Source of the DNA: Proruminimicrobium sp964487915 | Lineage (GTDB): Bacteria > Elusimicrobiota > Endomicrobiia > Endomicrobiales > Endomicrobiaceae | Direction: 5' to 3' | DNA: 5,659 bases | Assembly: GCA_964487915.1 (NCBI GenBank) | Contig: CAZASN010000015.1 | Location: forward strand, 1-5,659 | Shown: piece after piece, positions 1 through 5,659 of the stretch | Position numbering within the stretch: position 1 is the stretch's first letter | Layout of the letters: every line of letters starts with the position of its first letter | Made by a program: the position numbers and the translations under genes | The notes under the pieces: generated by a model | The model's input: only the letters and a program-made list of their open reading frames with translations | Told to the model about the DNA's origin: nothing | Databases searched by the model: none

Positions 1-98
1 TCGCCCAGTATTACCGTATTCTCGGCGTCTATAGCAAACGAACCGCCGCTGAATTCCCCGTTCTCAAATACTACTCCGTTGCCAGTTATTACGCTTAA
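1..98 (-). repeat. C-side array, unit C3, cut by the window edge
   Basis: Residues 1854-1885 show the first third of another unit: LSVITGNGVVF, NGEFSGGSF, ENTVILG. Bases 1-20 align with 301-320 and 601-620 at exact 300-base steps. The remaining two thirds of the unit, and any further copies, lie to the left of the window. Confidence 0.85.
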
Positions 99-3000
99 GC
101 CGCCTATCGTCTTCATTACGCTTAAGTCTTTCTCGGTATCTATTACGTCACTTATCGTCGTACCTTTCGTTAATACCATTCCGCTCTTCGCGCTGGCTAT
201 ATATGTCAAGTCTCCTATCTTTCTCTGGATGCTGCTGTCGGCTGCAGTCGTTACCGTTTGCGCGTCAAAATCAACGATTACTCCGCTGACATATATGCCT
301 TCGCCCAATATTGCAGTATTTTCAGAAGGCTCGCTAAAATCAGCTCCGCTAAATTCGCCGTTTATGAATTTTACTCCATGTCCTGTTATTACATTTACTT
401 CATTTACCGTTACCATTGCAGTCAAATCTTTACTTAAATCAATTATGTTCTCTACTGTTGTCGTGCTTGTTAATTCTACTCCGCTCTTCGCGCTGGCTAT
501 ATATGTTATATTTCCGACCTTCTTTTGGATGCTGCTGTCGGATGTTGTAGTTACGGTTTGTGCGTCAATATCAACAATCACTCCGCTTACGTATGTATCT
601 TCACCCAATACAGCCGTATTCTTTGAAGGATCGCTTATGAAATCGCCGCCTGAAAATTTGCCGTCTGTATAATAAACGCCGTTTGTAGTTATTACGGTAA
701 CACCGCCGACATCTTTATATGCAATCAGATTATCTAATTCCGTTATACCGTCTTCAAGATTACCGTCACCGGCAGGATTGCCCATATATCCCGTTGCATC
801 TTCACCTTCGCCTATTACACATGTTATCGTAGTATCTTTGTTATACTCTATACTGCCGTCAGGCTTAACAATTAAACCTGTCAGCTGAATTTTTTGACCT
901 GTTGACTGGTTGTATATAAAAGCGCTTCCTTCGTCTTTGTTTATAAATTCGAGATTTCCCGCATTTCTGTCATATCTTATACTTGTATTTGACTCTTCGT
1001 CATCTCTTGTGTAAGTGCCATCCTGAGAATCCTGAATAAAACCGGCCTGAGATAAAACTTCTTCAATATCGGATTCCGAAGTTTTTCCGCTTAAAAGCTT
1101 TAATAAACTTACTGATTGTTCAGCCGTCCATGTAAATATATCAATGCCCGTCAATGAAAGAACTGCATCTCTTGCAACCGTAAATAATTCGCTGTCGACT
1201 GATGAAAGAAGGCCACTTGATAAAAGACTTTGTAAATCCTGATTCGTTTCCAAAGCATCCAAAGCCGCCAAAGCGGACGCCAACTGATTTAAATCAACGT
1301 CCATCAAGGATTGTATATTCTTTAAATTAGCGTAAGACGCAAGCGAACTTTCATTAACAAGCTGTCCGAAATACATAACTCCGTCCTGTTTAACTTCTTT
1401 GCCGAACAGGAAGGAACCCGCTTTTATTTTGCTCCCGTTTGCATAAACGGCAGTTGCAGAGACATCGCTTGACAATGTATTTGTGCTTGCATTATGAAAT
1501 ACACCGTTAACAGTCAATTGAGATCCGGTATCTATAACCGTTCCTTCAAAAGTGGCCTGCGATCCTGCTCCGCCCGAACTTTGAGAAGAATCCGATTTAT
1601 CATTTATGACGGCATTTATAACCGCAAAATCACCGTTTATGACGGCATTCATTTTCCCTTTTTTATCAAAACTAAAACTTATTGTGCTGGCATGATCAAC
1701 CCAGTAAGCGTTTTGGCTTGCCGCAGTTATTTTTTGTTTTGCGTCCGTAGTGAAATTTACATATAAATTTTGAGCCAATACGGCTTGACCGAAACTGTTG
1801 CCGGTAAGAATTATTCCGGATTTAATTTTGTTACCGTCGGATGTTGTAAAATCAAATTTTGTTTTAACTATTAATTCCGTTCCTTTTTCTTCCTTGTATT
1901 CGGCTACTGCGCTCCAGAAATTGACATAATCTCCGTCTTCAAATACAACAGAAATGTCTCCTTCAATACCCTCAATTGAAAATAAATCTTTATTACACGA
2001 TACGCCGGCGTTAAATCCGCCTACAGTTTTAAAAACAATAACGCCTTGATCGTTTACGACAAGATTAAATTTTGAACCTTCCGGCATGCCTTTTACGGTA
2101 CCTGCTTTATCCGGCGATGTTATTGCCGCGTCTTTTCCGGCTGTATATTCTATAGGTCCTTTGTTTTTATTGTAAGATTTAACGGCATCGTACATATTGC
2201 CTGCGGTTCCCGTCATATTTACGCCCGTAAAATCTATCTGCGGAGCTGTCCAATTGCCGTCTATCATATTATTATTTACATAATCAAAAACGATTTGAGC
2301 CATTGCATTATCTGTATACTGGAATGTTGACGCGGAGTTTGTGGACCATGAACCGTTATTGTAAGTCATTGAACCGCTGTTAACCTTAAATTTTAAAACT
2401 TTACCGTCAACTTCCGTATATAAATTTGATCCCGTTAAAGCCTCAGCACCGTTGCCTATTATTACGGCTTCCGCTTTCCCTTTGCCTTTTGATAAATCCA
2501 TCGTTACTCTGCTTCCGGCGCCGCTTGCCGTATATCTTGTATCATTTTCATTAATAACGGCTCTCGTCTGTGAAACAGGAGATTCTCCCGGCGTAGTATC
2601 TCCTTCATACTGCGATTTATATTGTTCTATTTGCGTGGTACTGTCAAGAATATATAAATTATTCATTCCGTCAAGTTTAACGCTGTATGTAACGCCGTCT
2701 TTATTTTCTTCTATTTCAAATTCCCAGCAGACATTTCCCGCATCGCCGGTAAACGTTTTTTCTTTTCCTTTTGCGTCAATATAAACCGAAGTGTATGTTT
2801 TTATTTTAACCGCATCGCCGGTTACTCCGAAAATCTGGTATGTGGTTCCGTTTCCTCTGTCTACAATTGCTCCGTTTTTAGTTGTTATTGAGCGTCTTCC
2901 GTCTACGGTTATAGTTCTTATGTATGTACCGTCAACTACATATGCGCTTAATTTAACGTCGTATGTTCTCCATGAAGCTATCGTATGGTTTACATCCATG

Positions 3001-5659
3001 GAATACGACTGCCAGCCTTCCGCTTCGGCATTTTTTATCGCGTTGTCTATGCCTGTCATTTCCTGATTAATTAAATCAAAGAATATCGTTTTATTGATAT
3101 TATTGTTTATTTCCTCCCATTCGGGAGTTCCTTCTTCATAATTGTTTATGTTCGTAAGAAGCGTTTCCAAATCATAAGTTGTTTTATTTGTGCTTAAAAC
3201 TCCGGTCAGAACATCTCTTAAAACTTCAGCCTGTGTACCGGAAATTGGAGTATTGCCGAAAATCGCTTCCTGAGCGGTTTGGCCTTTGTCCGTATTCTTA
3301 ATCAGATATTCGCCTACCTTTTCATATGTTAGAGCAGCTATGCTGTCAATGGACAATTTCTCACCGCTGAGAACTTTTGAAAGAACTAAAAGAAGCTCGT
3401 ATTTATATTCATTGGAAACCGTTTTATCTCCGAATATTTTAAGGAAAGGATTTTCATTTCCTTCCGTAGGAGTGTAATTTAATATTGCATTAACTTCTTC
3501 CGGACTAAGACCCAATTCTTCGGCTTTTGTGGCGAAAAGTTCTTCATATTTCTGATCGCAGAACCCGGCTATTATCGTCAACGGATTGCCCGAACCGGCA
3601 ATCAAATTTTCTAATTCTGAAAAACCGTTTGAAGAATCGCTGCCGAATATCAATTCATAATTCGCTTTTATATCGGCAAGATATGCTTCTCTCGCCCCTT
3701 CTATATTTCTCCAATCCGTATTTTCATCTATCTTTATCTTTCCGTCATGAACAAAATCCATTGAATAAATAAACCACTGCATATTTTCTATTGCGCTGCC
3801 GCCGACGCTATTGTTAACTGAACCAGGCATATTCCAACCAATAATATCGTCTATATTGTAAACAACACCGTTTGCTTTTACGGTAGACCATCTGCCGTTT
3901 TCGTCATAACTCGGCCTGTATCCGCCGGCTCTGAGCAGATATATGCTGTACTGGTAATCTACAAATTCCTGCACTCCGCCAAATGCGGGATCGCTTCCGC
4001 ATAACGCCTGATATAATCTTACAGTTTGACCGTTAGCGCCTACGGTATAAACGCCTGACCCGTCGGTATAATGAACATCATAACCTTGCGCTTTTAAATC
4101 TTTTATATATGCCTGCATTGCGACAAAATCTCTGGCGGTAAGTCCCTGCTGCGATATTTCGCGTCTGTATATTGTGTCTATCCATCTGGCAGGATTATCG
4201 CCGTCTTTTATTCTCCAATGTCCGCCGCTGTTAAAGTTATAACTGAGGGGGATTGTCATCCCCTGCGCGGCATATTCTTCGGTGATAGCCATTCTCAATT
4301 GGTATGTTCCGATATATTCTTCATCAACTTTATGATTATTTCTGCCGTCATATACGATAAATGAGGTTCCGTTAAAATAGAAAGAAGCGTTTTCCCCGCC
4401 GGCTATATTTTTTAAATCCTTTGCATCCGCATAACCTGCCTGCCATGCATTTACAAATTGGTCTATGCCTGTGTATCCAGTTTTAGTTTCTTTACCGTCT
4501 GAACCGACAATATATAATTTGCCGTCTTTTTCATGCAAATCGGATAAGTATATTTTTGTAGTCTCGTCTCCTTTTCCTGTCGGTATATTGCCGAAATAAA
4601 AACCTTTTGCAGCATCATATCCGAGATTTGCCGCAGATACCGCATTTACTGAAAATGTTTTTTTATCATCGCCCGTTCCGATTGAGAACTTCCATCCTCC
4701 GTCATAATCGATAGTCAATCCTTTATCGCCGTATTCCTCGGCTTTTTGTTTGGCCAGTTTATAATTATCTATGAAATTACGAATGTCAACTTCCTGATCT
4801 CCTATTTCTGAAAGTGAAACGGTCCTGTTAATTTCAGGAACTTTAAAACCAAATCCTGTTTCGTTGCTGTATGTAGTTTCCAATCCTGTTTCTTGATTTA
4901 TTTTCTTTGCATGATTATAATCTCTTACAAAACTTTCAGGTTCAATATCGGCCGCATTTACGGCAAATGTTTCCGGAGGCGTTGTCGTGCTTCCTATCTT
5001 AGGAACATTTATCGTCCATTCTCCTTCGTCGCTGCAAGTGACGCTGCTGCCGGGAATTGAACCGACAGTTGAAGCGGCATTTTTATATCCCTTTACAAAT
5101 TTCGTCATATCGTCGTTAGACATATTGCTGACATTTACAGTTTTAGTTTCAGGCGGAGTAGTTGTACTTCCGGGAACGGTAACAGTAAAACTCCATGTGT
5201 TAGTTCCCTGATTATAACTTGACGTGCTGCCCGGGATAGAGCTCGTTCCCGAAAGAGCATTATTATATCCTTGTATAAATTTACTCATATCCGTATTTGT
5301 CATATTATTGGCATTGACGGTCGTTGTCTGCGGAGGCGTTGTCGTGCTGCCCGGGACGGGTACCGTAACCTGCCAGCCGGCCGCAGGATCATAATTTGAC
5401 GTACTGCCTGGCATTGAATTAGTTCCGTTTACGGCATTGTTATATCCCTGTATAAACTGTTCTCCGTTTCCTATATCCGCAACATTTACTGTCGTTGTTG
5501 TATTATTCTTTCCGGGCGTAGGAACAGTTACCTGCACCTGTCCGCTGTTTTCATCTACCGATATTTTTGTATTATCTATAGAATCTCTTACTACAACCGC
5601 AGTTCCCAAATCCTGAACGGCCTGGTCTACCGTCGTGTTACCGTTGTTTATCGCATTAT
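1..5659 (-). CDS. Internal fragment of a giant repeat-rich, probably secreted or surface protein; both ends missing
   Basis: One uninterrupted minus-strand frame covers the window: the first full codon begins at 5657 and the last ends at 3, giving 1,885 codons without a stop. The translation is protein-like throughout, with two tandem repeat arrays whose copies are separated by multiples of three bases, which confirms the frame. Order of regions: helix-hairpin repeats (residues 1-607), helical stretch (608-882), beta-rich stretch (883-1432), helical stretch (1433-1541), then a 100-residue repeat array (1560-1885). Only six cysteines are seen (about residues 208, 553, 700, 977, 1221, 1613). 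There is no RTX nonapeptide, HExxH, LPxTG or long hydrophobic membrane segment in the part seen. Composition (Thr, Asn, Gly, Asp, Tyr) and modularity suggest an extracellular structural or adhesive protein, which is inference. No family is recognised, and full length, start and export signal are unknown. No RBS, promoter or terminator can be assigned. Confidence 0.95.
99..398 (-). repeat. C-side array, unit C2 (100 residues)
   Basis: Residues 1754-1853, from VNVITGHGV to MKTIGG. Key pieces are NGEFSGADF, NTAILGEGIYVSG, VIVDFDAQTVTT, DSSIQRKIG, TYIASAKSGMVL and DVIDTEKDL. Relative to unit C1 it lacks one residue after the GADF segment. Lys and Glu codons shift toward AAG and GAG from about base 230 leftward. 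Confidence 0.88.
181..206 (-). repeat. Perfect 26-base direct repeat, copy in unit C2
   Basis: Bases 181-206 are identical to 481-506, 300 bases apart. On the coding strand they cover most of the TYIASAKSG core, including every synonymous position, whereas the flanking bases carry substitutions. Confidence 0.9.
399..701 (-). repeat. C-side array, unit C1 (101 residues)
   Basis: Residues 1653-1753, from VTVITTNGV to LTAMVTVNE. Key pieces are GKFSGGDF, NTAVLGEDTYVSG, VIVDIDAQTVTT, DSSIQKKVG, TYIASAKSGVEL and ENIIDLSKDL. Over bases 481-540 it matches unit C2 (181-240) at 51 of 60 positions. Confidence 0.88.
481..506 (-). repeat. Perfect 26-base direct repeat, copy in unit C1
   Basis: This is the partner of 181-206. 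A further identical 15-base block (ggatgctgctgtcg with the preceding t) is present at 226-240 and 526-540 at the same 300-base offset, encoding the DSSIQ segment. Confidence 0.9.
702..980 (-). repeat. C-side array, diverged unit C0 (93 residues)
   Basis: Residues 1560-1652. The order matches the later units: GNLEFINKDEGSAF for the FxNGEFSGxxF segment, QLTGLIVKPDGSIEYNKD for YVSGVIVDxDAQTVTTxxD, then an acidic stretch ending LDNLIAYKDVGG before the next VTVIT. Identity is low and the TYIASAKSG core is replaced by ATGYMGNPAG. It is probably the oldest copy in view. Homology is inferred from the aligned order of motifs. Confidence 0.6.
1035..1361 (-). other. Second predicted helical region, Leu/Ser/Ala-rich
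   Basis: Residues 1433-1541. The stretch reads as consecutive amphipathic helices: SLASYANLKNIQSLM, LNQLASALAALDALE, QDLQSLLSSGLLSSV, FTVARDAVLSLTG, AEQSVSLLKLLSG and SDIEEVLSQAGF. The LLKLLSG-x5-DIEEVL piece (about 1517-1535) resembles the VLSKVLSG and VLRDVLTG pieces in the first helical region, suggesting a shared small helical module. It separates the beta-rich region from the C-side repeat array. No recognised domain is evident, and hydrophobicity is not continuous enough for a transmembrane helix. Confidence 0.5.
1554..1601 (-). other. Ser/Gly/Gln-rich low-complexity linker
   Basis: Residues 1353-1368 read approximately DKSDSSQSSGGAGSQA and join two beta-rich pieces. The composition is typical of a flexible interdomain linker. 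It directly follows the small AVIN duplication at 1603-1649. Confidence 0.6.
1603..1649 (-). repeat. Small in-frame direct repeat, 14 bases, period 33
   Basis: On the plus strand the 14-mer tttatgacggcatt occurs at 1603-1616 and again at 1636-1649. The shift is 33 bases or 11 codons, so the protein repeats NAVIN as NAVINGDFAVI followed by NAVIND. It looks like a local slippage duplication that kept the frame. Confidence 0.7.
2565..2606 (-). other. Short Thr/Pro/Ser/Gly linker between beta-rich parts
   Basis: Residues 1018-1031 read GDTTPGESPVSQT and lie between a Tyr/Gln-rich helix-like segment (ending QYKSQYE) and the next block of strands. Low hydrophobicity and two prolines suggest a flexible domain boundary. 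It resembles the Thr/Pro joints of the N-side repeats only in composition. Confidence 0.5.
3012..3836 (-). other. Predicted mainly helical region of the giant protein
   Basis: Residues 608-882. A short Gly/Asn/Ser linker (608-620) leads into sequence with long runs free of Pro and Gly and with heptad-like Leu/Ile spacing, for example around residues 650-670, 700-725, 750-790 and 808-835. Two stretches look alike: 755-776 (LVLSKVLSGEKLS then IDSIAAL) and 812-834 (VLRDVLTGVLST then YDLETLL). Glu, Lys and Leu are enriched compared with the arrays on either side. The start (608-660) may hold one more decayed helix-hairpin unit, since W649 lies 59 residues after W590. The end (870-896) again has helix, AEGW and a later Trp. 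No enzyme motif or known domain is recognised. It could be a stalk, spacer or assembly segment. Confidence 0.5.
3837..4655 (-). repeat. Strongly diverged continuation of the helix-hairpin array (units 6-10)
   Basis: Residues 335-607. Sequence identity to units 1-3 is low, but the same layout recurs: a helix led by an aromatic or hydrophobic pair (around 343, FVNAW at 401, YIGTY at 448, FVAMQ at 511, FVDYQ at 565), then a Tyr/Phe-turn-Gly-x-aromatic hairpin (Y382, F433, W481, Y537, W590). Hairpin spacings are 60, 51, 48, 56 and 53 residues, in step with the N-side array. Approximate units are 4479-4655, 4335-4478, 4158-4334, 3993-4157 and 3837-3992. The Thr/Pro joints are absent here and the units are richer in Tyr and charged residues. 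That these are homologous to units 1-5 is inference from period and pattern, not from clear identity. Confidence 0.6.
4962..5138 (-). repeat. Helix-hairpin repeat unit 3 (59 residues)
   Basis: Residues 174-232. It starts VNVSNMSNDDMTK, followed by FVKGYKNA, SIPGSS, a turn with SDEGEW, the strand WTINVP and the joint GSTTTPPETF. It contains one of only six cysteines in the window (residue 208), at the position where units 1 and 2 have Asn or Ser in STSNY/STSSY. The helix anchor lies 60 residues after that of unit 2. Confidence 0.83.
5139..5318 (-). repeat. Helix-hairpin repeat unit 2 (60 residues)
   Basis: Residues 114-173. It starts VNANNMTNTDMSK, followed by FIQGYNNA, then SIPGSTSSYN, the strand TWSFTVTV and the joint PGSTTTPPETKT. 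It is the copy closest to unit 1, sharing the FIQGYNNA octapeptide and the PGSTTTPP joint exactly. It differs by a three-residue length change around the turn before the Trp (W155). Confidence 0.85.
5319..5489 (-). repeat. Helix-hairpin repeat unit 1 (57 residues)
   Basis: Residues 57-113. It starts VNVADIGNGEQ, followed by the helix anchor FIQGYNNA, an SMPGSTSNYD turn, the hairpin GWQVTV, and the joint VPGSTTTPPQTTT. At the DNA level, bases 5433-5456 match bases 5256-5279 of unit 2 at 21 of 24 positions, a separation of 177 bases or 59 codons. This indicates fairly recent duplication. Confidence 0.85.

Larger units (their letters stand above)
1..980 (-). repeat. C-side tandem array, about 100-residue beta-rich unit
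   Basis: Residues 1560-1885 contain one diverged unit, two full units and the start of another, which runs off the left edge. Consensus features in order: VITGNGV, then FxNGEFSGxxF, ENTAxLGE, YVSGVIVDxDAQTVTT, DSSIQxKxG, TYIASAKSGxxLT, a T-rich/acidic stretch ending in Asp-Leu, then the next unit. The full copies are 303 and 300 bases; the difference is a single extra Ile codon after the GGDF of the first. Strong beta alternation and regular Gly turns suggest a stacked beta or beta-solenoid-like structure. The family is not recognised. The high DNA similarity points to recent duplication or gene conversion between copies. Confidence 0.88.
1362..3011 (-). other. Predicted beta-rich region with Asn/Gly/Thr-rich sequence
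   Basis: Residues 883-1432. Alternating hydrophobic/polar strands and many NG, DG and GN turns dominate, for example TYIRTITVDG, TYQIFGVTGDAVKIK, KVLKFKVNSG, GSKFNLVVNDQGVIVF, GIILTGNS and ATAVYANGSKIKAGSF. Linkers at 2565-2606 and 1554-1601 split it into three parts of roughly 135, 320 and 65 residues. Similar pieces appear twice: an NLY-containing stretch near 1079 and again near 1297, and a Gly-Lys-rich strand followed by an A-V-I segment near 1055-1068 and 1330-1340. These may reflect old internal duplication, but I could not align them convincingly. Beta-sandwich or beta-solenoid folds would both fit. No ligand-binding or catalytic signature is seen. Confidence 0.5.
4656..5659 (-). repeat. 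N-side tandem array of helix-hairpin repeats (units 0-5)
   Basis: Residues 1-334 hold about six units of 47-60 residues. Unit 0 is partial and diverged (residues 1-56). Units 1, 2 and 3 are clear, unit 4 is 233-279 and unit 5 is 280-334. Each begins with a VNV/VNA-like strand, then a helix anchor (FIQGYNNA, FIQGYNNA, FVKGYKNA, FVRDYNHA, FIDNYKLA at residues 68, 127, 187, 243, 295). It then carries a turn and a hairpin that ends in an aromatic after Gly or Asn (W95, W155, W214, F269, W322). Units 1-3 also carry PGS motifs and a Thr-Thr-Pro-Pro joint. Conservation falls from units 1-3 to units 4-5. The array continues beyond the right edge of the window, so its true copy number is unknown. I do not recognise the fold; a helix plus beta-hairpin per unit is my reading of the residue pattern. 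Confidence 0.85.

Noticed and set aside
79..672. A 197-codon plus-strand open frame that looks repetitive
   Set aside because: It is the antisense shadow of the minus-strand C-side repeats. Its own repetition simply mirrors the 300-base period, and the minus frame is open for the entire window.
1..700. Direct repeats that could suggest a CRISPR array or a DNA satellite
   Set aside because: The period is 300 bases, similarity spans the whole unit with no unique spacers, and length differences are multiples of three in one coding frame.
4248..4263. Perfect hairpin ggggat-tgtc-atcccc, resembling a terminator stem
   Set aside because: The stem is only six base pairs, has no T tract, and lies within the open coding frame with coding continuing on both sides.
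4463..4645. A 60-codon minus-strand open frame
   Set aside because: It is in a different phase from the giant gene and fully inside it; the giant frame alone carries the repeat periodicity here.
3837..4655. Choline- or glucan-binding (GW/YG type) cell-wall repeats
   Set aside because: Those units are about 20 residues; here the spacing is 47-63 residues with an intervening helix, so the resemblance is limited to aromatic-Gly turns.
1494..5211. Other plus-strand open frames (for example 1494-1766, 2452-2784, 2791-3066, 3286-3477, 3527-3772, 4987-5211)
   Set aside because: All lie opposite the continuous minus-strand gene, are short, and show no coherent protein-like sequence or plausible start context.
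1..5659. RTX calcium-binding toxin or adhesin
   Set aside because: No GGxGxDxUx nonapeptide runs are present; the DG and NG turns are scattered and do not form the tandem motif.

Overview
The whole window is the inside of one very large protein-coding gene on the minus strand. Reading the reverse complement from base 5657 down to base 3 gives 1,885 consecutive sense codons with no stop. The frame runs off both ends, so the start codon, any signal peptide, the stop, the promoter and the terminator all lie outside. Residue numbers below start at the first complete codon (residue n begins at base 5660-3n). They are window numbers, not true protein positions.

Layout from the N-terminal side (right edge) to the C-terminal side (left edge): (1) bases 4656-5659, a tandem array of about 50-60-residue units, each a short amphipathic helix of the type F-I/V-x-G-Y-x-N-A followed by a hairpin ending in Gly-x-aromatic, with Thr/Pro-rich joints between the best-conserved units; (2) bases 3837-4655, the same unit in a strongly diverged form, at least five more copies; (3) bases 3012-3836, a mainly helical stretch; (4) bases 1362-3011, a long beta-rich, Asn/Gly/Thr/Asp-rich stretch with two short flexible linkers; (5) bases 1035-1361, a second helical stretch; (6) bases 1-980, a second, unrelated tandem array with a 300-303-base unit, two complete copies, one diverged copy and one copy cut by the window edge.

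I do not recognise the family. Very large size, tandem modules, few cysteines (six seen), abundant Thr/Asn/Gly/Asp and many predicted strands fit a secreted or cell-surface giant protein (adhesin-like or envelope-associated), but no catalytic motif, anchor or secretion signal is visible. The gene appears to have grown by repeated tandem duplication: copies near the two window ends are still similar at the DNA level, whereas the inner ones have decayed.

The organism cannot be fixed from one gene. The DNA is moderately AT-rich, with heavy use of ATA for Ile, AGA for Arg, AAA and GAA, and no in-frame TGA. This fits a lower-GC bacterium. Phyla known for giant surface proteins, such as Elusimicrobiota or Omnitrophota, are possible but this is only a guess. 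There are no RNA genes, mobile elements, CRISPR arrays or intergenic regions in the window.
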